The translations under genes and the position numbers were made by a program. The notes beneath the pieces were generated by a model, which was given only the letters and a program-made list of their open reading frames with translations, had not been told where the DNA came from and ran no database searches. A stretch of 64,000 nucleotides of DNA, taken from assembly GCA_014155875.1 (NCBI GenBank), contig JACEFZ010016149.1, forward strand, positions 124,001 through 188,000, given 5' to 3'. This stretch comes from Cepaea nemoralis. Its lineage: Eukaryota; Mollusca; Gastropoda; Stylommatophora; Helicidae. Shown piece after piece: positions 53,222-63,739 of the stretch (positions are counted from its first letter, which is position 1; each line of letters opens with the position of its first letter).

Positions 53222-55346
53222 CTAGTCCTGGGAGATGGCTACCCTCTCGAAAGGAGAGTTCATGATGGGCATCTCACCCAACACCACCGGTGCTGTCCAG
53301 TGTTTCGGTGCCACCCTCTGGCACTCAGGGCATGACTTCACATACCGACGCACATCATCTGTCATTCCCGGCCAATAGTAGTGGCAGGAAATCCGCTGCA
53401 TGGTGGCGGCAATACCCATGTGTCCACTAAAGGAGATGGTATGCCCCATATGAAGAATCTGGGACCGGTGAGCTTTCGGGACGACCAACTGACCGTATAG
53501 GTTGTCTCCCCTTCCTGCTCTCCTGTAGAGTATCATATTCTTCATGTAGTACTGCCCCCGTCCTGGTGGATCAGCACTTTTCTGCAGCTTTCTGTAGCAA
53601 GGACGTAAAGTATCATCCTCACTCTGGGCAGTTCGTAGTTCCCCCGGCATTGCGTCTGCCTCTTCCGTTTTCGTCTGAGAGCGAGTCTGCATTGCTCCCA
53701 TATGGATTGGCTCCCTGGGCATTCCCAGAAAGACATACCGGCAACCTAGGATTACTGGAAAAATGGGATCGGTCAATACAGCGGCTTTGATGGTGCCGGT
53801 GACATACCTTGACCTAATCTCCACATTAGCAATGGGCAACTTCATGACTACAGCACTCTTCTGTGCAGGCTGTATCTCCATGGTTTCACCTGTGAATTGT
53901 TCTGGATGTACCAGATCCACAGAAATCACGGCCTCCCCGCCCAGTCCTGTGTCGTATAAACACTCCACTTGACGACCGTTAACCTCTACCAATTCCACTA
54001 CATGTGGTTTTTCCTGGTCTGGAGTCTCTTCCTCGGCCTCGACCTGTTTGGTGGGCTCCACCTTAGGTTTCCCGGGGCACCCGACGAATTGAGTGTCTCC
54101 TGACTTTCCCCTGCAGTCAATAGCATTGTGCGTGTTTGACTTGCAGTGGTTGCACCAGTTCCCTGTCCTAGATTTTCTAGTGCCGGACTTGAGTGAGCTC
54201 TCCTGGTGGCTCACTTCCTTGTTGGCCTTGGCATTTTCCGTGACAACCTCCTTGGAAGTCACTTGACATGCTGCGAAGTGAGGGTTCTTAGCCTTCGATT
54301 TGCAGTCCCTCGTATTGTGAGAGGGTGACTTACAAATTGAACACCACTTCTCCGACCACGGTCGTTTTGGTGTAGAGCTTGAAGTGCTCTTGCTTCCCTC
54401 CTTCTTCTTCTCTGAACTATCCTCTGATTTTTGCAAATAAGGTTCCCACTTTTTGGTTCCTGAGTTTTTGGCTTTCTTCTTGTCATGTTTCTCCTGACTT
54501 TTGGTGTTGGTGGAAAGGTTTTCCCCTGCCTCCCCATGTACCTCGACGAACCGTTCTGCTAATTTAGTCACGAGGTCAATACGTTCCGCTCCTTGTTCTC
54601 CCAGGAACGTCCTGAGAGATTTAGACATTTGCTTCTTCAGCTGGTCGACCACCATGAGTTCTTCCAGACTCTCATAGTCATGTGCAAACCCAGCCAAATC
54701 CATCCACTTATGGAGATAAGAGTTTAGACGCAAACTGTAGGCGGCAAACAACTCCCCCGGTTCTCGTTTCGCTGCTCGAAATTTTTTCCGGTAGGTATGT
54801 GACGTTACATCGAATCGTTTCAGCAGAGCCGTCTTTAACTCGTCATAATTGTTCTCATGTCCTGGTGGCAGGCGAGAATAAACCTCGTAGCCGGTCCCGC
54901 GTAAACCCTGGGATAGCTTGAGATTCCATTTGTTATGCTCCAGACCCATAGCAACAGACATTGCCTCGAAGCGTTGAAGGTACTGGTCAATCTTCTCTTT
55001 GTCCTCCTCGTAGAACGCTAAAGGAAACTTCATAGCATGGTAACTATGTCCACCTACTGGTGTTGAGCCTGGGATGGAGGAACCTCCAACTGCTCCCTCA
55101 GTTTCTCTATTAGATTGACTCTTCAACTCGAGTTCCCTCATCCGGTACTCGTGCTCCCTTTTCTGAGCCTTCTGCTCCGCTTCCCGTTTCCTAGCAGTTT
55201 CCTCAACTTCAAGTTTCCTAGCTGCCTGCTCAGCTTCGCATTTCTTAGCTGCTTGCTCAGCTTCTAATTTCCTAGCTTCTTGTTCCAACTCCATCCTTCT
55301 CAATTCCAACTCGGCCTTTCGATTTTCCCTTTCGGCTTGACGATTC
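53222..55346 (-). pseudogene. Gypsy gag, zinc knuckles, protease and integrase N-terminus
   Basis: About 700 codons. A charged coiled coil (residues 1-75 of the frame from 55309) precedes the retrotransposon gag core (90-260, with FPLAFYEEDKEKIDQYLQRF). Knuckles WCSICKSPSHNTRDC (about 322) and WCNHCKSNTHNAIDC (about 385) follow, then protease CLYDTGLGGEA (about 453), and the integrase zinc-binding H..H..CPEC (620-663, HYYWPGMTDDVRRYVKSCPE). It stops near 53223 where a ~17-nt deletion shifts the frame and removes the integrase segment with the first catalytic Asp. Confidence 0.9.
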
Positions 55347-55452
55347 TCTCTCTCTCCATTTCCTGTATGTAATCCGTTAGAGCAGAACTCGACAGTCCCA
55401 TTTCTTCCCCCTTTGCCTTTAATTCTGCAGTGGTTAGTTTAGGGGTGGCCAT
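55347..55452 (-). pseudogene. Gag N-terminus, frame-shifted from the rest
   Basis: Starts MATPKLTTAELKAKGEEMGL at 55452. It leaves the main gag frame at a GAGAGAGAGA run near 55350, consistent with a dinucleotide slip. A small amphipathic N-terminal helix is followed by the coiled coil. Confidence 0.75.
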
Positions 55453-55699
55453 TTCACAGAGAGGTAAGCTAGCAGGTCGAGTACAATATAAATGCAAATT
55501 ACTATACAGATATATGAACAAGTACCATAAATCTAGATATTACCACACACAGCGCATTCACTCAGTGACAAGAGTAGAATCAGGACCACAGACCTATGCA
55601 GACGTGTGAAGTGTGAACAGGTAAGATATTAGTCCTAACCCCTATCCACATTCACTCTAGCTGGATTCTCCAATATGATATTTCCGTTTTATAACTAAG

Positions 55700-55875
55700 G
55701 ATCCCGTGTCAATAGACCCCGTTGTCAGAAGATCCCACTGTCAAAGGATCCCACTTGCAGGAGATCTCGCTGTCCAAGGATTCCGTTTACGAGAGATCCC
55801 GCTGTCCAAAGATCCCGTTAACGAGAGATCCCTCTGTCCAAAGATCACGTTTACGAGAGATCCCGCTGTCCAAAG
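55700..55875 (-). repeat. Leader tandem repeats of the LTR element
   Basis: About ten 18-bp half-units alternate GATCCCGCTGTCCAAA and GATCCCGTTTACGAGA, between the primer site and gag. Confidence 0.85.
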
Positions 55876-55893
55876 ATCCCGGACGAGCCCCCA
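55876..55893 (-). promoter_or_regulatory. Primer-binding site, tRNA-Pro type
   Basis: On the minus strand TGGGGGCTCGTCCGGGAT lies 4 nt after the 5' LTR. It is complementary to the 3' end of animal tRNA-Pro. Confidence 0.9.
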
Positions 55894-55897
55894 ATAA

Positions 55898-57586
55898 TGT
55901 CGTGTCCTCCTTTAAAGTGTCGTCCCTGGAGTGAAGAGAGTCAACACCCACATTATACTAATTTTTTTCCCTATCAATATCCTGGAGAATCCACCAGCTT
56001 CCGTCCAACACACTCCATCAGCCCGTGGACACCTTTTCCTATCACTCTCTCACTGTCGTACTATGCCCCTCTCATACTTCCCCAACGCAACATACTCAAC
56101 AACTCTTGCTTCTAAAAATTAATAAAGATTAATTTATTAAAGAAAAGTGTAACGTATATGAGACGTGTATGCGAAGAAAATGTGTGTCGTGTATTATAAC
56201 ATAAATGTATATGTCAGCCTTCAAAGTTCAGGATCATAGTGCACACATCATGGCAAGGATTACACGACATCACACGAGTCAGTACAATAGACCTCACCGA
56301 AGTCGTATCCTTCTCTCTAGACATGTCCTCCTCCAGGAACTCTGATGACCATGAGATCTGAATCCCATGTAAATATATAATCCGTGGAAAATACTATTAT
56401 TGTTCCTAACACAACTGTTCCTAATAGTTTATAGAAACTCCGGCTTCATAATTCAGGCGCAGTGAAACAAAAATGGAACACTGTCTTATGAACAGGACTT
56501 TTTGTCTCTTGCTAAATGTTCTCTAGTTCTCACTATTAAACAGTTATTGTCTATACTCCAATAGAGTCCTTTATTTTTGTTCTAGTCATAAGTGAACTGA
56601 ATATCCATCACGACTGGTGTGTTAAAACTGGTATGACCTAAACTCATTCGGTATTTATCCTGTAGGATACATATACCATTCAGCTCCACTGAGCAATGTT
56701 GATCATCTTCCTCTAGCATAAGCTCTTTGATAAAGTTGCTGGCCAATCTTCCTGCGCCAAACTTTATCCGGGATAGGATTTTTCCTTGGTTCCGTGTTCT
56801 TCATTCCAACCAGAGGAAACCGTAGGCAACACCGCCTCATACCGGGATGGCTACTACACTTTGCCATAACGACACATGCTAGTTAATATTAAATTAATCT
56901 AACACTGTAGAGCTCTCCCACAAACACGTCCATCATAATCCACGGTTTTTGTCAACACTCCCCATCTCCAATCATGGTTTTTGGCAAAACCTAAAATTGG
57001 TCACGTGACATGGTTGATGTCCTGCAGGTGTTATTTGGGCATATCATCCATTGTCAAGAATCGATTTTCCCTGGCTCCATCAATGTCAAAGTTGTCATCA
57101 GTTGTTTTGACTTCCCCAACAAACTATCGAGTTACTGTATGATCCCAACAACAGTTTCCCCAACAAGCTGCCAATCTTCTTGATGTCCGGAAACTATAAA
57201 TTGACATACGGACTGATTTCTTCCGAGCTGAGTACTTCCGCTTCCAATCCGACCTGTTTATAAACTGTCAAAGCGATGTATGATTCAGCTCACCCACTTC
57301 CCCTACACATCTGCAGCTGTTAACTCTGCCCGACCTGTGATGGCAGACATCCGGTTGCAACCAGGATCCGACGGGTTCCATCTGTATTCGAATGTTGACA
57401 AACTGTCAAAGCGATGCCGGGACCCGTCTCCCTCACCTACCGAGTGTTCCCAATCCGTCGACCAGATGTCAACACGTGCAGTTACATTTTCTGGATTTGT
57501 TGAAACAACCTGTGGCCTCGAACATATGCACTAAGCAAACTTTCTGTATTATCATTATCTGGTTAACTCATGGCGATCTCGTGACA
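55898..57586 (-). repeat. 5' LTR (right in window)
   Basis: 1,689 bp, partner of 49145-50834. It would carry the element promoter, but I could not place TATA or initiation sites with confidence. Confidence 0.95.
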
Positions 57587-57640
57587 GGCATCCAATCAAG
57601 GGGTTGGCCCCGGGCATCAAAGAACCTCTGCACGCCACTG
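57587..57640 (+). mobile_element. Displaced hAT 3' end with terminal repeat
   Basis: It starts with the GGCAT duplication and ends CCTCTGCACGCCACTG (reverse: CAGTGGCGTGCAGAGG), a classic hAT terminus. It continues the hAT sequence left off at 49139. Confidence 0.75.
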
Positions 57641-57837
57641 CTTCCATGTAGACAGAAGGACGATATACTAGGGTCATCGTGTTGTTTGTTTCGTTTCTCG
57701 CGGTATCTTCCACAATTTTAATGATCGGTGAATGGACATTTGCATGATAATAAATATTTGTTTATTTGATTGTGGACCATGCTTGGCCCAAACCTGTTTT
57801 CTGTTTGGCACTGAATCAGTTAAACAATCAAAGATAG

Positions 57838-58020
57838 GAAGCATCCATTGGATCTGTTCAACAAGACACGTTGGTGGGCTGGAGAACGAGCAGGTGGACA
57901 AATTGGCTGGATCTGCACCTCAGGATGAGGTATTGGTGTAGACGTGGTCTGTATCCCTTTTGGGATCATGTGTATAGTATGGGAGAACCGATACATTATC
58001 ATTGCCTGGAAAAAATGGTG
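57838..58020 (+). pseudogene. RNH2 LINE RNase H fragment
   Basis: SIHWICSTRHVGGLENEQVD and KLAGSAPQDEVLV, then a degraded CV.YGR segment. The final catalytic region is altered. Confidence 0.65.
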
Positions 58021-58360
58021 GTGGACAATTTCGAAAATCTTGGGTCATTGATTACCAACAATGGTGACACAATGAAAGAAATTAAAAGACGGCTATCAAT
58101 TGCTCTTCAAAGTCTAAAACAGCTGAACAAATTACGGAGTGGGACAGATAGAACAACAAAAATTAGATGTTTAAGAGCATGCATCTTTCCCATTGCAACA
58201 TACGCCTGTGAGACCTGGACACTTACTACACAAGCTGAATAGTGCTTAAATGCCTTTGAATATAAATGTTATAGACGAGTTCTAAGAAAATCTTGGGTAA
58301 AGAAAAGAACAAATGCACCCATACTCCAAGAGCTGAATATTGAAGAGGGTTGGCTATTAA
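58021..58360 (+). pseudogene. RTE/Jockey-like RT C-terminal fragment
   Basis: NFENLGSLITNNGDTMKEIK, RLSIALQSLKQLNKLRSGTD, ACIFPIATYACETWTLTTQA, then a stop and YKCYRRVLRKSWVKKRTN in a new frame. Confidence 0.75.
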
Positions 58361-58376
58361 AGATTGATTGATTGAT

Positions 58377-58905
58377 TTAAGAACCGACATCACAGCATTC
58401 GGGGCATTCCAATAAGCGCTCCGTCCCCATCCCCAGAAGCCAGCGAAGAGTTCCAACCCCAATAGTACCAGTAGCAATCTGATTATATGTGCGTCTCACC
58501 TTTCCTCTAAGCGTCGAGCATCGGCCAGATCCCCTCGTCATTCCACGCTGTCGCATTCTTGCCAGACCATAGTGATCCAATTGCTCCTCCGTAGTGTACA
58601 CGTGCTTCCACAAGGCCGCAACAACGTCTGCCTTAGTCATGCATCAATACTCCACCAAGTTTTGTAGAGCCAGCCAATCTGTCTGCCTGTTCATTCCCCA
58701 GCACACCAGCATGCCCCGGAGAAAAGTTCCAGACGACGCTTGCCATCCGTGACTTCCGAAACGAAGCAAGCCACTCGGCACGAAGCTTGCTTGTCCTCAC
58801 CCTACCCAGCATACCCTCCGAGTAAGCTACAATCACGATGTGTGTGTGTGTGTGCATCGCACTCTCCATGCAGCGGAAAGCTGCACCGACCGCACCCACC
58901 TCCAT
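58377..58905 (-). pseudogene. RNH2 LINE RNase H C-terminal half
   Basis: MEVGAVGAAFRCMESAM (Glu region), IVAYSEGMLGRVRTS (Asp replaced by Ala in the usual TDSE position), FSPGHAGVLGNEQADRLAG and WECPECCDVGS. One frame break near 58640. Confidence 0.75.
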
Positions 58906-58944
58906 TCCCCAGACAGATGCCGCACCAAACGCCGACCATCAGCC

Positions 58945-58949
58945 CCTGC

Positions 58950-58981
<32 letters not shown>

Positions 58982-59547
58982 GTCTTTATTTTCAAAGGGT
59001 TAAGAATTGGGCACGCAGGCCCGTCTGACATTCTGCCCTTCTTCTTTATTTCCTCTCATACATTCTTTCATTCAACATCACTTATGAAGCAACTTTTGAC
59101 AACAAAAGAACATTAAAACGCATGAAAAATAATCAATAACAAATGACTCACTGAGGCAGTGTTTAACATGGGCATTATAAATACCTAAGGAGGGTGTAAC
59201 GTGCCATACATAAGGGAATGTTTTTTGGCTAGTTGTCGTTTGAGATAAGTTACCATTATTGTCTTTTTTGTGTTATTTGTTATGGGGGCATGTAGTCTGT
59301 ACTAAGGTAGTGTTCAAACAGGTTGCGAATGTATGAATCATGGTTGGTGGTGTCTTTGATTTCTTGTGGAAGATTGTTCCACAACTGAGCGGCAGAGTAT
59401 GCTAAGCTTGTTTTATATAAGTCTATCCTAGGTTTAGGGACATGAAGTATATTTAGTCGTTCGCTATGTCTAGCGTTATATTTAAACAATGGCCAAAGAA
59501 AGTCCGACTGCTCCGCCGGCAAAGAAACCCCAGGCACCCCTAACAAA
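58945..59547 (-). mobile_element. CR1/L2-like LINE 3' fragment with (ATT)n tail
   Basis: The minus strand encodes RLNILHVPKPRIDLYKTSLA, AAQLWNNLPQEI and STDYMPP with a stop at 59280. Then comes the 3' end GACGGGCCTGCGTGCCCAAT and (ATT)n. Same family as 24661-29798. Inserted within the RNase H domain of the RNH2 LINE. Confidence 0.8.
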
Positions 59548-59840
59548 TCTCAACACCGAACCATCTGTGTAGACAATCACATCACCCGGGCGAGCACCAT
59601 CCTGAACTAGTTGTTGGATTTCCACTTCTGTGGCCCCTGCTGGCCACTCCCTGCACTCCCGGCTCAATGTGACTATAACTCTGCACAAGTCCGACTCCTC
59701 CGCCGGCACTCCGACACCCCCCCCCCCCCTCGCCCAATGTTCTCCAAGGGGCACACCTGTCCGACGGCATCCTCCGCCCGCGCCATCTACGACCCCCCTC
59801 CCACCAGTCGCTGGCCCTTAACTGCGTCCAGCGCCCCATG
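59548..59840 (-). pseudogene. RNH2 LINE linker and RNase H start
   Basis: VIVYTDGSVLRFVRGAWGFF shows the first RNase H Asp. Upstream frames are shifted and GC-rich, with a C run at 59719-59728. Confidence 0.65.
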
Positions 59841-60080
59841 CAACGGGTGATCTGTGTCAGCAGCTACTCTGAGATATGCCTTCGCCTGCATCACCTTGAG
59901 CCTACAGGCAACGGTCGGCAAACCAAGGATGCACCGCATACACACCACCGGGGTGTCTCTGGTGCATCTGTATGCGCTCCAGTCTCACGAGCTGACTCTT
60001 TGAGACAGTGAGCAGTCCCAGTTCACAATCAGTCGCTGAGAGGATCAAGTGCCAGTATAGTCTGAAAAGCACCCTCCGCT

Positions 60081-60800
60081 CTATGACCACCGCAGCCACA
60101 GCCTCAAGTGCGCTGAGGCCCCCCCCCCCCCCCCCCCCCGAGACCCCGTCACAACCGTCTCCACATGATCCTTGAAGGACAGACTCCTGTCAAATGTGAT
60201 TCCCAGGTACTTCAGCTTGTTCTCTCTGTTGACGCTTCCACCATCTATCGTGAGGCTTGGAACATCAGCTCTCACAATCCTGTTGTCCATAGAGCACCAC
60301 AAAACAGCTGCCTTTTCCGGGTGGATGATAGCACCCATTTTTGTGCACCAGTCAATCACTTTGTCTACTGTCGCCTGTAGCTCCTGGGCTGTTTTCTCCC
60401 TATCTCTCCCCTGCCTATATGCAAGAATATCATCTGCAAATGTTAGTATCCTTCCAACCCCTGGTGCCTCTAAGTTTCCAATTTTTCTCGTATACACGTT
60501 AAAGAGCACTGGTGAGATTGCGGGTCCCTGTGGCAGTCCCGGGGTTAAAATATGTGGCTCTGAGGTCCTTGCACCCTGACGGAGAGCAATCCTGCGAAAA
60601 TGTAGGACGGCCGCTATCCAGTTCACCAACCAGGGATTGACCCCCTTCTCCATCAGTGCGGTCATCAAAATATATAGAACTCTATTGTACGCATCCTCGA
60701 GATCAAGCGCCGCCGCCATCGTTTCCTGCCTACTCTGGAACCCCTCATAAACGTCAAAGGCAAAAGTGGCTGCATTTGAACAGGTATCTTTTAAAGACGA
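60081..60800 (-). pseudogene. RNH2 LINE reverse transcriptase
   Basis: TMAAALDLEDAYNRV (first Asp of RT), LPQGPAISPVLFNVYTRKIG, ILTFADDILAYRQGRD (FADD intact), HPEKAAVLWCSM and KLKYLGITFDRSLSFKDHVE. A poly(C) run at 60120-60139 corrupts the downstream frame. The endonuclease is missing. Confidence 0.85.
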
Positions 60801-61045
60801 TAAAACAAAGAAAATTGATATATTTTGGTCACTTGAAATGTCATGAAAGTTTGGAGAAAACAATAATGGAGGGGTATGTGCATGAGAAGAGAGGAAGAGG
60901 AAGGCCAAAGAGAAGATGGGTGCAGGATGTTGCGGATGATCTCCACATGAGTTTATCGGACGAGGGACATCTTGCTTGTGATCAAGAAGTTTTCCGGAAG
61001 GTTGTTATGGGAGCGAGGTTCTGCAAAGGACATACTACTGAATGA
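60780..61045 (+). pseudogene. LINE C-terminal fragment with (TGAA)n tail
   Basis: LLKTIKQRKLIYFGHLKCHE, EKRGRGRPKRRWVQDVADDL and FRKVVMGARFC, then a stop and about a dozen TGAA units (61041-61090). Confidence 0.75.
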
Positions 61046-61089
61046 ATGAATGAATGAATGAATGAATGAATGAATGAATGAATGAATGA

Positions 61090-61420
61090 AGAGAATTGTG
61101 CAGCAGGGAGTAACCATATGATTTGATAGAAACTCAGCACTCAGAGAGGGAAGACCAGGGGAACTTTTAATCAGATAGCGGTGGGAACGATTAGTAGTAT
61201 GACTCTTCGCTGACTGTTGAACGAGGGGACGGAGCACGTATGGCAATGTCCTGAATGCAGTGATGTCGGTTCCTAACTCAACTCTCCTCAGAAGGAATGG
61301 CCAGGTGGACACATTCTCAGACTGCAACTGATAATATCAGTATTAAGACTCTTCCCTGGTTGTTGAAGTTGGAAACGGAGCGCGTGTGGGAACGTCTTGA
61401 GTGTTGTGATGACAATTCTT
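61090..61420 (+). pseudogene. Two consecutive RNH2 LINE 3' ends
   Basis: The first ends near 61275 (GTGATGTCGGTTCCTAACTC). The second, 61285-61420, repeats the ATCAGTATTAAGACT..GTTG and GAACGTCTTGAGTG blocks. Both are degraded relatives of the WECPECCDVGS end. Confidence 0.6.
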
Positions 61421-61933
61421 GACTCGTCTCAGCTTTCCCAGTCTATGTAACTTTGATTGTTCCTTGCATAATAAAATATGACTTTTATATGTACACAAAG
61501 CCACGTCATAATCACCTAGGCACAATATAGTGACGCTGTATTTACTGAACCACATCTGAACCAAACCAAGCCCAGAAAGCCATTTTGAAAAGAAAGCAAT
61601 AGAAAGACATCTGGCTATGTAATCGAAAAACAAACAAATAAATACAAAGCTAGGTTTACAGTTGCAGCCCAGAACTCTCTTTTGGTAAGGCACACCATCT
61701 CATTAAATTTCCAGTCCTGAAGATGCATGGCTGAATTTCAGTATATATTTGTTTGCAACATGCCACCTCTAACTTCAAGAAGAAGCGATCTGGTAGACTA
61801 AGTATAACTTGTCATAACTTTGTATGTGGATATCTAAATAACAAAAATCTTGGTGAATTAGAGTTAACTGAATTCTTATAAGTAGCACATTAAGACATGA
61901 CGCCATCAGTATAAATTATCGATTTCTGGAAAA
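61421..61933. other. Putative upstream region of the gene at 61934
   Basis: AT-rich and without repeats I recognise. The promoter should lie here, but no convincing core element was found. Confidence 0.35.
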
Positions 61934-62082
61934 ATGTCCTATTGTGTTCCCGCAAACAAGATGCTGATTTCTAATAGTAAAGTCGAATATGAAGAAATGA
62001 GACGGCGGCTGCTCGACACCGAGCAGAAGCTTCGAAATCTCAGCAGGTTTGAGGAGGAGGTCCAAAGCGTGACTTCTGTAAC
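61934..62082 (+). CDS. Exon 1 of an unrecognised coiled-coil gene
   Basis: 49 codons plus two bases, beginning MSYCVPANKMLISNSKVEYE, then EMRRRLLDTEQKLRNLSRFE with clear heptads. It ends in phase 2 at a strong donor, GTGAGTATT. Joining to 63259 keeps the frame (AC plus G gives Thr). I do not recognise the family. The short, amphipathic, charged helix suggests a scaffold or cytoskeletal protein, which is inference only. Confidence 0.55.
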
Positions 62083-62099
62083 GTGAGTATTGTAATTTT

Positions 62100-62235
62100 A
62101 CACGTGATGTGGCTGTCCTCTTCCTTCTCCTCCTCCTTTCCTCCTTTTTCGTTCTCTTCTTCTTTTTTATCAGTCTTCGTCTGCTGCTGCTTCTTTTTCT
62201 CCTTTTTCTCATCTTCCTCCTTTTTCTCCTTCATT
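62100..62235. repeat. Pyrimidine-rich (TCC/TTC)n tract
   Basis: Irregular CTCCTCCTTT repeats inside the intron. Open frames on the opposite strand are low complexity only. Confidence 0.8.
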
Positions 62236-62299
62236 GTTGTTCTATAATTCTAGTAATCAAATAGTCACGAACAATCACTCTAACGTACAAATAAAACTG

Positions 62300-62425
62300 T
62301 TTTTTAGACGCCAACAGAAAGCAATGGCAAACTACTGAGCGTAATCTTGCCGAGAAATCAACAACAGCTGTAAAATGCTGGTGTTGACAGCGATGTCCTG
62401 TAATAGGATATGCGAAAAAAAAAAA
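62300..62425 (+). mobile_element. SINE S2 fragment
   Basis: GAAAGCAATGGCAAACTACT, GCGTAATCTTGCCGAGAAAT and GATGTCCTGTAATAGGATAT followed by an A run. Confidence 0.7.
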
Positions 62426-62459
62426 AATCAGGCGTATCAGTATACGGAGTCAGCCCCAC

Positions 62460-62840
62460 CAGAATGTATACGGAGTCATGACCCGGGTTTACCTTCCCCC
62501 AGAGTGTCAGGAAGATAAAACATTCAGGGGAAGGGGGAACAGCTTCTGACAATCACAAGCCTCCTGTCGTGCTTTCTCCACGGCGGAGTTTTTATCAGTT
62601 ATAGACCAATCGGTCGGCACTCGATAGGTTAATGGGGGTCAATATATCGCCCGCCGCCTTTACTTCTCATTACAGTTTCTGGTACTCACTTTACTACTTT
62701 AGATTGGGTCGATTTGGGAACCCAGGCTGTTTGTTAAATCCCTACAACTATGGGGAATCGAACACAAGACCGCCCGACTGACAGGTACTCTGGTAATAGG
62801 TCGTGAGAAAAGCCGCTGACTCATAGAATGGTAGCCAATG
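62460..62840 (-). repeat. SINE-like repeats with tRNA-type B box
   Basis: On the minus strand CAGTCGGGCGGTCTTGTGTT followed by CGATTCCCC resembles a tRNA anticodon-to-T-arm segment. Farther left is the ATAAAAACTCCGCC block shared with 4376. Confidence 0.45.
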
Positions 62841-62879
62841 CATCGAATTAAGAACTCAGTTTTCCAGCGGATTGGCGAC

Positions 62880-63215
62880 TAGCCAGCCAGCTAACCAATC
62901 GACCAAGCAATCAACGAACCAAAGATGAACTGGAATTTAGCCAACCAATCTACCTACCAATCAACCAACCAGCCAGCCAACCAATCGACGAACCATCCAG
63001 CCATACAATCGACCAACCAATTGTCCAACCAACCAACCCACCAATCAATCGACCAACCAGCCAGCCAACAATCTATCCAGTCGACCAATCAGTCGACCAA
63101 CCAATCGACCAATCAACCAACCAACCAGCCAACCAATCGACCAACCAATCAACCAACCAGCGAGCCAATCAATCGACCAATCAACCAACCAACCCACCAA
63201 CCAATCAACGACGAA
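62880..63215. repeat. Minisatellite of CCAACCAATCGA-type 4-bp and 8-bp repeats
   Basis: Degenerate (ACCA/ATCA)n array in the intron, ending about 45 bp before the acceptor of exon 2. Confidence 0.9.
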
Positions 63216-63258
63216 CTGGAATTTAGCAACAAAATAACAATACGCTTTTGTCCGGCAG

Positions 63259-63415
63259 GATATCGTCATTCACAGACCAGAGAGCAAAGACCCACCCCCG
63301 CAATGATGCACTGTGTGGTGGCAATGAAGCGTATCCTTCAAGAAGCTTGATCTCTGAACCCTATCCCCGCTTCGCTGATCACAAAGTTGCTAATGTTGCA
63401 ACAAATAAGCCCAAG
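63259..63415 (+). CDS. Exon 2 of the unrecognised coiled-coil gene
   Basis: Acceptor TTTTGTCCGGCAG and donor CCCAAG/GTAAGTC bound 157 nt. In the frame set by exon 1 it reads ISSFTDQRAKTHPRNDALCG and FADHKVANVATNKPK without a stop and ends in phase 0. Other frames contain stops. The segment is polar and probably disordered. The remaining exons lie beyond the window. Confidence 0.55.
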
Positions 63416-63599
63416 GTAAGTCTGCCATCTGAGTTTATGACTGGAGCCTCTGTAGCACAGCCACCAGCGTGCTGGCCCACCAGTCGGTAGTCAATTGTTC
63501 GAAACCTCAAGGATACGAGTTGTTTTATTTTGACCGTGGCTCCCAGATCGTCCCGGCCTAAACGGTTGGATACAGGCTGGATAGCTGGCTAAATATCAG

Positions 63600-63601
63600 A
63601 G

Positions 63602-63685
<84 letters not shown>
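63600..63685. repeat. (GA)n microsatellite
   Basis: About 40 nearly perfect GA units. Confidence 0.95.
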
Positions 63686-63688
<3 letters not shown>

Positions 63689-63739
63689 GTAGAATAGTTA
63701 AGGTTAACCGGACATACCACTAAGTGAGTTTAGTCAGTA

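Larger units (their letters stand above)
49145..57586 (-). mobile_element. Complete Ty3/gypsy LTR retrotransposon with copia-like pol order (Gmr1-like)
   Basis: An 8,442-bp element with two ~1.69-kb LTRs (TG...CA on the minus strand), a tRNA-Pro primer site, a purine tract and a 5-bp target duplication. Coding order on the minus strand is gag, two zinc knuckles, protease, integrase, reverse transcriptase, RNase H. This order is the hallmark of the Gmr1 group within Ty3/gypsy. The LTRs differ at roughly two dozen positions by eye (about 1.5 percent), so insertion is moderately old. Confidence 0.95.
58362..60800 (-). mobile_element. RNH2 LINE, 5'-truncated, split by a CR1/L2-like 3' fragment
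   Basis: From right to left: RT (60800-60150), linker, RNase H start (to 59548), nested element (59547-58945), RNase H end and C-terminus (58905-58377), then a TGAT-type tail at 58363-58380. Confidence 0.75.

Noticed and set aside
62925..63350. Asn/Gln/Pro/Thr-rich 141-codon frame
   Set aside because: Most of it is the CCAACCAATCGA minisatellite. The real exon uses another frame and starts at the acceptor at 63259.
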